In this document: piece by piece, positions 35,428 to 47,800 of the stretch
Layout of the letters: each line of letters starts with the position of its first letter
Position numbering within the stretch: position 1 is the stretch's first letter
Origin: Owenia fusiformis
Taxonomy: Eukaryota; Annelida; Polychaeta; Sabellida; Oweniidae
DNA: 64,000 bases
Assembly (NCBI GenBank): GCA_903813345.2
Contig: CAIIXF020000005.1
Coordinates: forward strand, 21,579,375-21,643,374
Direction of reading: 5' to 3'
Made by a program: the position numbers and the translations under genes
Notes under the pieces: model-generated
What the model was told of the DNA's origin: nothing
Databases searched by the model: none
Seen by the model: the letters and a program-made list of their open reading frames with translations, nothing else

Positions 35428-36556
35428 TTTAACGAATGATATCAAATTTCCCAAGATTGTATCACTGAGAGCAATATATTAGGCACATTTTCTGAAAAAT
35501 GCAAGAGATTCTGTTCAGTGACCTTTCCTAAGCTCCTACTTTTATCTATTTTCAGTCACAAAGGACCTTATACACCCTCCATTGGGATCTCCCCATGGGA
35601 AAAAATAATTCAACTGATTTTTTAAAATGAGTATTTTGCTTCAATTATTACATTTATATGCATACTAGTATCTTGTTGACCTATATTCAGCACTGTATTG
35701 ATGTATATACCACTTATTAGGGTCATAATTCAATCATGAAGTGTAGAGGCATAGATTCCAAACCAGGAAGTATTTTTGTGTCTGTCAAAATCCATTTACA
35801 TCCTACGCATCCCTGCATCTTATCCAAATATGTTACTACATAATGAAATATAATAGTATAATCTTTGGTTTGACAAACTTGTTTGATATTTGATAAGTGT
35901 AAAAGTTGTTTTTTGAGCATTTTTCTATAGCCATTTTGTAGAAAAAAATGATGAAAAAATGTACAATCTTTTAATTTTAAGTATGACCTGAATCGATTGC
36001 AAACTTCATATTTGCACATTTGATGAGATAAACCATTTGTGTCGTATTGTGAAATTATTAAGTTTGCAATCGATTCAGGTCATAGTGTATTTTTGGTATT
36101 TCTGTGATAATCAATGGAAACCAATGGCCTCTATTGGGATCTGCTGATATCCTCATGTAAAGTCAATGGTGCACAACCCCATGTAAGTCAATACAACCTT
36201 ACTGAACGAAATGATCTCTATCTCAGCTTATGTATGTCCGAGCACTTTAATATTTTCCAAAGTATTATGACATTTTATTCTTCATGTTACACCTACGAAT
36301 GATTCATTTTGACCATAGGGATATTTGCCAATAATTGCACCTTGTCCTTTCAGAGGGCTGAAAAATTAATTTCATCATGTCTAGGGTCAATCTGACCATG
36401 GTCATTGTGATCATGGTCATGTAAATGGTATGTGGAACTAGTTAAACTGACTGGAGGTCAAAGCAGAACTCTGATATCTTGGTTCAAAAAATGTTTGAAA
36501 TCCAGCATGGTGTTGTCACTTCCTGTTTTGTCATTTCCTGTTAACTACCATGGCAC
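35428..36556. mobile_element. Disrupted copy of the 762-bp foldback family
   Basis: 35428-35560 and 36349-36556 together correspond to the right arm (31387-31731), separated by about 790 bp of unrelated DNA. The left arm is missing; the gypsy remnant lies there instead. The inner insertion edges read AAAGGAC and GTCCTTT, possibly very short inverted ends. Confidence 0.75.
35982..36084. repeat. 25-bp perfect hairpin stem with 53-base loop
   Basis: 35982-36006 and 36060-36084 are exact reverse complements (core GACCTGAATCGATTGCAAAC). It lies inside the ~790-bp segment inserted in the foldback copy. Confidence 0.85.
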
Positions 36557-36879
36557 CTAAAACCAGTGTAAGAAAAAAGATTAACTATACAAAAACGGTA
36601 GATCATGATCATGATCATGATCAGCTAGAAGTCACATTTTCAAAAGTATTAAATTTTCAAAGTTGATAAACAATTTCGAAACTATATTTTTAGATGTATT
36701 TTTACACGTAGATTTCAAATATGACATCACTTTGACTGAATTTTGAATATTTAATGACGTAAATCAAGATCATTTCTACTCGCATCTAGTCTGTTTCATT
36801 TTCTTGTTTCACTCCGTTGCATATTGGTATATACATGTAACTTGGAATCCCAAACACCCGGATGTATTATGTACAAATT

Positions 36880-37050
36880 GTTCGCGGTAACGGATCTCTG
36901 TGCGAGGTACAAGAAATATGTTCGGAAACAAGGAAATGGTGGTGCGCGACATAAGATTTCACGTTCGCGATATGAGATTCATGGTTCGAGTGCAAGGAAC
37001 GTAGTTCGCGGTATCAGAACTGATGTTCGCGTTGTTGGAAGTCTAGGAGG
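36880..37050 (+). repeat. Degenerate ~21-bp tandem repeat, GTTCGCG units
   Basis: Consecutive units begin gttcgcg or gttcg (gttcgcgatatgagattcat, gttcgagtgcaaggaacgta, gttcgcggtatcagaactga) at 20-22-base steps. A 125-codon frame runs through it, but only because the unit is close to 21 bases. Confidence 0.65.
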
Positions 37051-38612
37051 CCTGATACTAATACATTACTATATGGATTTGCAATGTCTAGGTTTTATTC
37101 AAGTAACTGACTCCACTGAGTGTGTATTCAAATGTTGTGCTTATAGAATGTATCGACTCCTATACTATCTTTTGAATGAAAATAAACTCTTCCAAAAGTG
37201 ATAGGACCTTAGTGCACCCATGCCATGGTAAGGACCTTAGGTTGGCATGCCAAAATGTAAAATCTCTATTTGCAGGGAGGATTAAATATGGAGTGTATAG
37301 CAATGGTCAATACGATATTTTCAGAGGGAATATCTTTTTTCTCTAGAAGTGGAACCCAAACTCAGTCATGACATGGAAGCTAACTTTTGCAATTAATAGA
37401 AACTTGTTTATTATTACATTTTTGTGTTCTATATTTGAGATGAAATAAAATGAGATTCATTTCTACAAGAGGATGGAATGAATGTCAACTTGTATATTGA
37501 ACTATACTCCATTTGTGAATAAATAGAACAACATTTTCTCCAAGCCATTTAAGAAAACCAAGGCCAATGAGTGTAATTTATGCCCAGTTAAACTAACACA
37601 ATAACAACTTTTTGTCTGGACTCACTTATTATGCAAGAATGAATTGTATTACTGTTTACTGCATTAAATGTCAAGTATACTATCTGTATTTAATTTCAAA
37701 TGCCTATCTCACTTATCGAAGGTATACAAGAAATGTTATTTTGAAACAAATTCAGCACAACCAAAACCATGTCCATATATAAGACAAATCCAAGACGGCT
37801 GCCACAATTTTAGATCCATGCACATGTGAAGAAGTTAGAAATACACATGAATCACAAGTCCTATCCCCAATAAAATGGGAAGTTTAAGGTTCTCACACAT
37901 ATCAACTCTATTCCAATATACTTTATATTTGTGGTAAGGCTTGTGATCTAGGTAAACTTAGCATGTGCATGTACCTCCTATCCTCTGAAGCAAAAAACAG
38001 AAATAGTGACTTCAATTGAGAAAAATGTATCTTATGGGCTCCATATACATTTTGAGTGGCTGTCCAGCTTAAGTTAGATACTACTGTTAATCTGAGATTG
38101 AAAATTTTGTCAAGTTTAGTCCTCTGAGCCTCTCATAACTGATAACTTCGAGGTAATTGTGGTGTTACTGCAAAAACCTCTATTTCTTCCTCACAACTCT
38201 ACCATCTTTTGCATCTGTCAAAACCCCTCATTTCATGTTAATTTTCAGAGTTTTGTTTGTGCCATCATTAAATATATATATTCAACTTGTTATTCAGAAT
38301 ATTTTAAGAACTTTTCGTTAGGTTTTTATTTTCACACTTTTGAAAAAATGACTAAGTCAGGGAATGGCCTCTTAATGGCATGTTCCCTTTCACGAATTCA
38401 TATTAAGAACCTTTGAAATGAGAGCATTATTCCGCGAACTTATTGAACCACCTGGCATATGTTAATAGACAAACAAGTTATGAAACGTAAGGTAGGTGTC
38501 ATTTTTCACACTGCATATGAAAAATGTTTTAGTATATTTTATTTCATATATCTATCCAAAACTTCTCAAAAACAGACATAAAATAAAAATTACTTTAAAC
38601 TTTGATTTTAAG
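37051..38612. other. Upstream of the DMTF1-like coding start; promoter or 5' UTR exons not identified
   Basis: No CpG-rich stretch, TATA arrangement or clear non-coding exon could be picked out. The coding start is preceded by a pyrimidine-poor acceptor-like ttgattttaag at 38602-38612, so a 5' UTR exon may lie further upstream. Confidence 0.35.
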
Positions 38613-38615
38613 GTG

Positions 38616-38888
38616 ATGGAGACTGATTCAAATACAGTCACACAAGTTGGGGAAATCGGTGAAGAAAGTACACACGAGGAACATTTGGAACAAGTTCCAT
38701 ATGAAATTGTTGAAGAAAATAATGAAGTAGAACAAGAGCTTGATCAAGAGAGTGTTGTTGTCGAAGGGGACAGTGTTGAACATGGCAATGAAGAGATGAA
38801 TAATAAAGAGATCACTGTTGCTGTTGTCAATGATAATATTCCAGAAAGTGAGGACCATAATGCACTTATCAACACAGAAACATATGAG
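38616..38888 (+). CDS. DMTF1: DMTF1-like coding exon 1
   Basis: 91 codons from ATG. Donor GAG|GTATGT at 38889, phase 0. Glu/Asp-rich (EEHLEQVPYEIVEENNEVEQ). The next upstream stop lies well 5', so the start is chosen as the first ATG after the possible acceptor at 38612. Confidence 0.75.
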
Positions 38889-41800
38889 GTATGTAAACTG
38901 AAAATGATATCCAACATTTTTGTTTATTATCACAATGCTTTATAGAGGTTTAAGTTGCTTTATGTTTCCATTGTTGTAATATATAATTGTAAAATATAAT
39001 TTTTCTTGAAAAATATTTGCACAGAAAATATTTGCACCCACCTGAGAAAAATTCCTAGTATAAGGAGATAACTGCTACATGGTTTGTCCAAATGTTTGTC
39101 TGAATTTATCTATGTGTAAAGATTGTATACTTCAGTTGCTCTTAAACAAAATATGTGGGGCAGTGTATTTATATTTTATAGGCTTATGGCCTGGGTGAAG
39201 GAACTGTGCTCAAAAAGGAATTCTCAATATGGCCGGATTCATTTCAAATTTTTTATGCTGTTGCCTTGAGACACATGACCTCTTCTCAAGAAGGGAATTT
39301 CAAGATGGCAGCTGATTTTTTTGTAAACAAAGATAAATTTTGATAACTCAAAAAACAGTTGACAGATTTGGTTCAAATTTTATATGCTGATGCCTAGAGA
39401 CAAAGGAGCTCTGATCAAAAAGACATTTTCATGATGGCCTCTGAATGTAAAATGGCCACAAATTTTTATAAAAAGGTCATCTTTGATAATTCGAATTCCA
39501 TTGGATGGATTTGGTTCATACTTTGTACTACTCCCTTGAGTTGCTGTTTTCTAGTTTACCAATATTTTATGTTATTTTCTTGCATATTCTATAATTTTAC
39601 CGGTTACCTGTATTTTGCAAGCGACCAGGCGACCCAGGCGGGCGCTTTTATTTTTTTCATAGGGGTGGTAGGATCAAAAACACATTCCAAAGTTAATTTA
39701 TGGACTATCTTTAAGATTATGTTGTCATAACAAAAAAAGCTAACATACGTATCAGGCCGGGGTATCAGGGCTAGGCAACTTTTTTCTCCAAGCAGATCTT
39801 GACAAAGAGTTTGCTGCATTATCTTGTTGGACCTATCTTGTTGTTGTCGTCTTCCGGTCAGGTCAAGGACACTGGATTTTTAACTTCCGGTCAAGATTTT
39901 AATTACACTAAATTTAGGAACTTTCCAAACAGTTTCGGCCTTTTAAATCCTGTGTAATATTTTGCAATATTGTTCAGTTTACTTATGCCATGCTCAGTTT
40001 GTCCCGATCTTCTCTAAACTTAATGTTCTCAGTGGTCAAGCAGGTGACCTCACTTGACCCTGACGTCACTGATCACTGTTGACCAATCAGCGCGCAGTAG
40101 ACCAGAGGGTTTGTAGAAAAAAAAAGGGTACCGGGTAGTAAATACTCCATGGACTTCTAGCTCAATTTTGAAGGAAGTTACATACATTTTTGTAAATTCA
40201 AAACAAATCTTACATGTTTTCTAATGATATTTATGTTATGTATTCGTATTTTTCGTGTTTTGGGTACCCGTTTTTTTCGACCGTGTACCGTGTACCAAGT
40301 TTGAACCCAGCATGGAGGATATACATGTTAGGGGTCACACGGTTAACCGTGGCTTGCGGTTACCGCGGTTCATACCTCCACGACGGTTAGCTCGGACACA
40401 ATCTTGAAAACCGCGGTTCTTGAAGAACCGTGACATTTTCAGTTTCACTTCAGAAAAATAAAAATGTAAACTCGGAATTAAACTCCATTTCAAGCTTTCG
40501 TGTAATACCAATTAACTAAACATCGTCTGGAATCGTTAATCATCATGCAATAATGCGAACCATACCTGATATTTACGACGATCTTCTGATATAGACGGCA
40601 GATAACAAAAACAAAAGGAAAATGTTGATAAATTTCACCGGCATATTGACCCGGAAGTGACCTACGCTAAACATTTCGCGCAATCCTATTGGTTGATAGA
40701 ACAGTATACTGTAAAAAGCCGAACGCCGAATGCATTGAATTTGCGAACGAGTCACGTTCTGTGTATTACGTTCGCCTTTGATCCATGTTGAGTCCTGACA
40801 AAGTGTTGAACTTAAGTTATATTTCTAAAGAAAACATTTATTCAGTTTAGTGAAGTATTGTGCTAATTTTGCCAACAGTTGACAAGTTGTCCAAATGTAT
40901 TCATCGGTTAGGTAAAGATAATTAATATGTATTACTTTCCTCAAATCACTAACCAAAATAACTTACTTTTTCGAGCTTTCGGTAGCAGCTAAGGTAGTAC
41001 AAAGGTAGTAGCTGCTACCGAAAGCTCGAAAAAGTAAGTTATTTTGGTTAGTGATTTGAGGAAAGTAATACATATTAGTTGACAAGTTATTTTATGTGTT
41101 GAAAAAACTTGAACATCAAACAAGAAGATCAACACAGTGAACACACAGATATTTTGGGAGGGAGGGAGGGAAAAAAGACTGAACAAACAAACATTGTGTG
41201 AAACTGGATACTTACAATACTGAATACAATAAAACACTGTGACACACTTAGTATGATTTCTGATTTTCAGATCAATTTCATATATTTTTGCTCATTTCAC
41301 GAGGCCCGTGAGAACCGCAATCAGAACCGAACCGAACTGTGAAATACAATCACCGAACCGAACCGTGAAATCTCAAACCGTGTGACCCCTAATACATGTA
41401 CTACCCGGTACCCGGTTTTTCCTACAAACCCTAGACCAGACCCATACATCGCTATCGCTCTCGTTTTATTTGAACAGATTCAAATTTGCTGCTACAATAT
41501 TGCGTATACCACCAAGTACCAACCACCATATATAGTTACACGACGACAGAATCTCAAAGATAATCATGCAATAAAATAATTTTGGAATGTGTTTTTGATC
41601 CTACCACCCCTATGAAAAAAATAAAAGCGCCCGCCTGGGTCGCCTGGTCGCCTGTAAAATACAGATAACCAATTTTACCTTTATATGCCATACTATACCA
41701 CAGAGTACCCTTCTTTGATGAGACACAGTGGTCACATTTCTAATAGGATTATGATTTTCTTTTCTTTTCAGGCTAGTGGATCAGAGGTTACAGGAAAAGA

Positions 41801-44800
41801 AACTGTTCGTCCTACTGTGTTGATTCTGTCTCCTGATGGTAAAGTCACTGTCACTGGTAAGCCCAGCACATACATATATCATACTGATAAAACGTCAGCA
41901 CTTTTAGACCTTAAAGGTTGAAAAGATAGTGCAGAGACGTATCCAATGATCATGGTCCTGGTGTCAAAATATATCGAATTTCGGATATTTCATTAAGGGT
42001 AACATCTGTTTTCATTCGCTACAAAGAAAACCCCCGAACGTACCTAATTTCTGCCGATATTCACAATCACTGGCATCCTAAATCCCCGGGAATCTTCTCC
42101 CGACATGGACAGAAAAAATGCTCACGTACATTTTAATGATTTCCCGGTGACATTGTCATGGGATTCCAGCCCCGTTTTCACCTAACGTTCTATCCAACAT
42201 TCTGTTTCCTATATACCATGCACGTTTCAAGAAGACCTTCAATATGAGCAGATTTGAGGTGTTTTAGTCTTCAATTTTTTTGATTTTTCTTCGTCAGTGG
42301 ACCAGGCTTACTGCAAGAGTCGCTGTAATAGACTGTCAATGGCGGTCATATTGTGTTCATGCATACGGTCACAGACAACCGCGGTTATACTGTAAACATG
42401 CTTACATGCGGTCTTACCTAATTTCAGCTGCAGTAAGAATTTTAAATGGCTGACATTCAGAAATGTTTCAAAAAACAAAATGCGGGACGTCTATCCTTTC
42501 AATTGCTTATTTAGAAGTCTATTTGCAAGTCTGAATGGTGGTATTCATCGACAAGTGCATACATTTTTTAAGAAAATAGGTATGGCAAAGAAGACTTTAA
42601 GCCAAACGTTGCACTAATAGCTCAGGAAAAGTAAAATGATCCCAAATTTCTTCTATGGTCTTTATTGAACCTTTAAGACCCTGATGCCTTAGTCTAATGC
42701 AATAAATAATCTTAAAAGGGTGGCTTGATAGAGTTGTGAAGTTATGCTTTTATTTCATCATTTACAGAATATCAAAAACTATACATACATACTTCATATA
42801 CATAGAGGTTATTTAATGGGAGGTTTTTGATACAGGGTTTATCAAAGGGAAATACAATATATCTACCCGAGGGAACGTAGGGACTGAGGGTTGATGTATT
42901 GTATTTACAGAGGGATGAGCATTAATTACTCATTTATTCTATACTTAGTGGATTCTGAGGATTAAGTGAGCATTGAATGTTATGGAACCCTCATGTAATA
43001 GTCTAGTTACAAATGATGATTACAATCAAAACATGAATATTTTATCTCAATAACAGTATATGGAATTAATATCTATCCAACAGAGCCATGGTTATACACG
43101 TACTGTACTGTTGTTTATATCATTAAGTGCTCAGAAAGTACCAAACGAAATGCCCAGGGATTACTGATGAGCGGGTGATATATACAGGGTGTATCAAATA
43201 AAACGCAACAAGTAGTTACTGTATCTCGTAAAATTCCAAAATTATTGATGACTACATGAATTTCATTTGATGCACCATAAAGCCACGTCTCTTCCTTTGC
43301 AATGATATGTCATTCATTTACATGTGGTAATGGTTGGGTGAGAAATCCTTCCATTTGCACAGTGGGTCAAAATCGACTCTGGGCCAAGTTTTAGATATTG
43401 CAAAAATCAGTGCAAGGGCTAAGTGCCAATGGAAGTTCCCCTGACTTGAATTGTTGTGACTTTTTCTTTTGGAGCTATCTCAGGAGCATCTGTGCTCACA
43501 ATTCCTCCACCAGATATTGCAAAACCTCGAGAAAGAATTGCCCATGGGCTGCTTTTCTCTGCTTTGACCCACAGATGACTCAGGGCTGAACCATGCATGA
43601 CGTGGACAGATGAGCGCATCTTTATGTGCAAGGAAGTGGTTGCAATTTGGAGGGTTATAGGATGTATTCTTGCAAGAGTATGCGTATGAACACTTTACTG
43701 TCCATGCCACACCTGTCACACCCTCTTCCAGTAGCCCCTATGCCCCTTATACTGACTTTTGCGATGTTTATAACTTGGTCCAAAGCTAATTTTGGCCGAC
43801 TTGGCAAATGGAATGATTACTCGCCCAACCATGACCAAATATCAATGAATGATATATCATTGTAAAGAGGAGACACATGGCTTTATGGTGCATTAAATGA
43901 AATTAATGCTGTTATCATTGGTTTTGTGCTTTTCTGAGATAACAATCTGTTGCATTTTTTTTTGATACACACTGTACATCTCCCGCTCACCTCAGTGGGA
44001 GATATATGTATTTATCCCATACTTGGACGTGTTATGGGTACATAAAGCCGGTTTGTAAAAACTTATATTTTCATCAGCGGGCAGATATAGCTTTACGTCC
44101 CGCTCCGAGCGGGCAGATATTGTATATCTGCCCGCTACGTCATAATCGCTGAACTTTGGCCAATTGAACAATGTGATTGGTATGGGATAAACAGATCATC
44201 CTATAGTCGGTTCAGGATATTGGGATTATCCCTTGGCCAATATAATGTATCTACCCTCGGGACCTACGGCCCTCGGGCAGATATATTATATTGGCCTCGG
44301 CATAATCCCAATATCCTGAACCTCATATAGGATAATCTCTATTTATCCTATGACAAGTGAGGTTTCAGGTACATAACAGCGGGTTAAACATTTTTTTTTC
44401 AATTTTAAAAAAATTGAAAAAAAAAATTTGGGAAAAATTAATTTTGAAAAAAAAAATTGAAAAAAAATTTTAAAAATATTTTTCACATTTTATTTTTTTC
44501 AAATTTTTTGAAAATCTCGCAATTTTTAAGAACAAAAAACCGCCTAGTACCTTAAGTTTGTTTTGGAATTTTGGATCTTTTTAAGGTATGATCACGGACC
44601 TAAAGTCCGTGGTATGATGTACCTAGGACCTCAGTAGGTATGAAATACATCTGTTATGTACGGTCGGTTTTGGATACATGTTTCATATACGACAAATAAA
44701 ATCAACATTAGTTTAGAAATTTAAAATCTTTTCAATTTACCAGTTGAGGAAATAATCAATGTCTCATTGATAAAAGTCACTTGTCATAGGATAAATTAGT

Positions 44801-47800
44801 TATGTGATGCTCGGTTTTGGATATGGGGCATATCCCTCGGGAAATATGATATCTTACCTCGTTCCCTCTGGGCCCTCGGTAAGATATCAATATTTCCCTC
44901 TGGATATACCCCATATCCAAAACCTCCCATAACATAACCCTCATATATCACCCGCTCACCTCAGATATCAATTATATTCCTGCATGTTATTTACCTATAA
45001 CACTACTAAGTATGGAATAAATAGAGGTTCTTTAATTGGAGGTTTTTGATACAGGGTATATCTGAGGGAAATACAATATATCTACCCAAGGGACCGTAGG
45101 GGCCGAGGGTTGATATATTGTATTTACCGAGGAATATACCCTGTATCAAAAATAGAGCATTTAAGTTGTACTAAAACCAATTAGAATCTCTTATTATTAG
45201 CTCACATGGTGAGCTTTTGCAATCACTCACTTGTCTGTCTGTCCGTCCGTCCGTGCGTCCATCCATCAACAATAGTGGCACATTTTAAAACCTCTGTCGA
45301 TAGGATTCCTGTTTTAAGTTATTTCTGTTCAACATCAATACAGAAAACTCCCCTATGACTCCTGGTTCAAAAGCTCGCCTATTTTCAAAATGGCCGCCAT
45401 TTTTGTCTCTCGAAATTCACTTTTGACCCATTTCCTAGCTTTACAAATAATTTCAGGTGTCGTACATTGTAAAAATCCATGTCAATGTAAAGAGTTGATA
45501 TATGAAATAATTTTGTTACAAAACAGACCGTCCGTTAACAATAGTGGCACATTTTAAAACCTCTGTGGATAGGATTCCTGTTTTAAGTTATTTCTGTTCA
45601 ACATCAATACAGAAAACTCCCCTATGACTCCTGGTTCAAAAGTTCTCCTATTTTTAAAATGGCCGCCATTTTTGTCTCTCGAAATTCACTTTTGACCCAT
45701 TTCCTAGCTTTACAAATAATTTCAGGTGTCGTACATTGTAAAAATCCATGTCAATATAAAGAGTTGATATATGAAATAATTTTGTTACAAAAAATCAGCG
45801 AAAAATTATTTCCATTTTTTTTATTTTCAGCCATTTTAGTTAATCTGACTATCTGACTCGCGAAATCCACTTTTCCGTCAACAACAGTGGCACGTTTTAA
45901 AACCTCTGTCGATAGGATTCCTGTTTTAAGTTATTTCTATTCAACATCAGTACAGAAAACTCCCCTATGACTCCTGGTTCAAAAGCTCGCCTATTTTCAA
46001 AATGGCCGCCATTTTTATCTTGCGAAATTCACTTTTGACCCATTTCCTAGCTTTACAAATAATTTCAAGTGTCCTACATTGTAAAAATCCATGTTAATGT
46101 AAAGAGTAGATGTATGAAATAATTTTGTTACGAAAAATCAGCAAAAAATTATATCCATTTTTTTATTTTCAGCCATTTTAGTTAACATTGATTTGTCAAT
46201 CTGTCTCGCAAAATCCACTTTTGGACCATTTGCCTTAAATCCTCTGTCTATAGGATTCCCGTTTTCAGTTAATTTTGTTCAACATCAATACAAAAAACTC
46301 TCCTATGACTCTTTGTTAAAAAGCTCGCCTATTTTCAAAATGGTCGCCATTCTTGTCTCGCGAAATTCACTTTTGGCCCATTTCCTAGCTTTACAAATAA
46401 TTTCAGCTGTCCTGCATTGTAAAAGGCCATGTCACTGTAAAGAGTAGTTGTATGAAATAATTTTGTTACAAAAATTCGGCAAAATTTTGTCTTGCGAAAT
46501 TCACTTTTGACCCATTTCCTAGCTTTACAAATAATTTTAAGTGTCCTACATTGTAAAAATCCATGTCAATGTAAAGAGTAGATGTATGAAATAATTTTGT
46601 TATGAAAAATCAGCAAAAAATTATATCCATTTTTTTATTTTCAGCCATTTTAGTTAACATTGATTTGTCAATCTGTCTCGCAAAATCCACTTTTGGACCA
46701 TTTGCCTTAAACCCTCTGTCGATAGGATTCCCGTTTGAAGTTAATTTTGTTCAACATCAATACAAAAAACTCTCCAGTGACTCTTTGTTCAAAAGCTCGC
46801 CTATTTTCAAAGTTGTCACCATTCTTGTCTGGCGAAATTCACTTTTGGCCCATTTCCTAGCTTTACAAATAATTTCAGCTGTCCTGCATTGTAAAAGGCC
46901 ATGCCACTGTAAAGAGTAGTTGTATGAAATAATTTTGTTACAAAAAATCGGCAAAATATTATATCCATTGTTTTATTTTAGTTTACATTGATTTGTCCAT
47001 CTGTCTCGTGAAATCCTCTTTTGGACCATTTGCTTAAAACCTCTGTTGATAGGATTCCAGTTTCAAGATATTTTTGTTCAACTCCAATACAAAAAACTCC
47101 CCTATGACTCCTGGTTCAAAAGCTTGCCTATTTTCAAAATGGTCGCCATTTTTGTCTCGCGAAATTTGGTCCATTTCCTAGCTTTACAAATAATATCAGG
47201 TGTCCTACATTGCAAAAAGCCATGTCACTGTAGTTGTATGAAATAATTTTGTTACAAATAATTCGCAAAAAATTACATCCATTTTTTTCAGCCATTCTAC
47301 TTAACATCGATTTGTCCATCTGTCTCTCAGTTAGTCCAGTGGCTAGTGGCTTGAAATAATTTTGTTACAAAAAATCAGCAAAAAATTATATCATTTTTTT
47401 TATTTTCTTTCATTTTAGCCATCATTCACTTTTGAGCAACACCATGTGAGCCCAGTACCCATGGTACTATTTTCTTGTTTTTAGCACAAATAGCATCCCT
47501 TTTGTTATTTTGACTACAATGCTTGTGATATGTGGCATTTTTTCTTTATACCAGCATAACATTAACTAAATAATCAATATGTAACTTTTCACCACGTAGA
47601 ATTTTAAAATATTAAGTTTGAAAATTCCGCTTTTGTAATGGAACTCAATGGGAAAAATGACATAATTTGAATTATTTTCAAACGTAGCGGCAGGATTTTC
47701 TTGAAATTGACAGATGTTATTATGAATAATGGTAAGATAAATTGTTTGTAGAAAAATGAAGAAAATTCACCTTCCTGGTTTTGCAAAATATTAAAAAAGT

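Larger units (their letters stand above)
40107..41431. mobile_element. Second GGGTTTGTA foldback element, exact 9-bp target duplication
   Basis: TAGACCAGA flanks both ends (40098-40106 and 41432-41440). Ends read GGGTTTGTAG inward and share 'ctagctcaattttgaaggaa', 'aattcaaaacaaatcttaca' and 'gtttgaacccagcatggagg' with 5487-5992. The 9-bp duplication assigns the family to Mutator-like elements. It has lost part of one arm and carries the hAT-type insertion at 40329-41391. Confidence 0.88.
39601..41670. mobile_element. hAT-like element, 2070 bp, exact 8-bp target duplication
   Basis: AATTTTAC flanks both sides (39593-39600 and 41671-41678). The ends match inward over ~90 bp (39601-39691 and 41581-41670), with shared gcgaccaggcgacccaggcg and ataggggtggtaggatcaaa. 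An 8-bp duplication fits hAT. No transposase is present; most of the interior is the nested pair of insertions below. Confidence 0.82.

Noticed and set aside
36824-37201. 125-codon frame upstream of the DMTF1-like gene
   Set aside because: It runs through a 21-bp-type tandem repeat, which keeps any frame open, and no domain is visible.
43398-43640. Intact mariner transposase
   Set aside because: Only SPDLN-like and TDE-like scraps remain, in the wrong order and in different frames.
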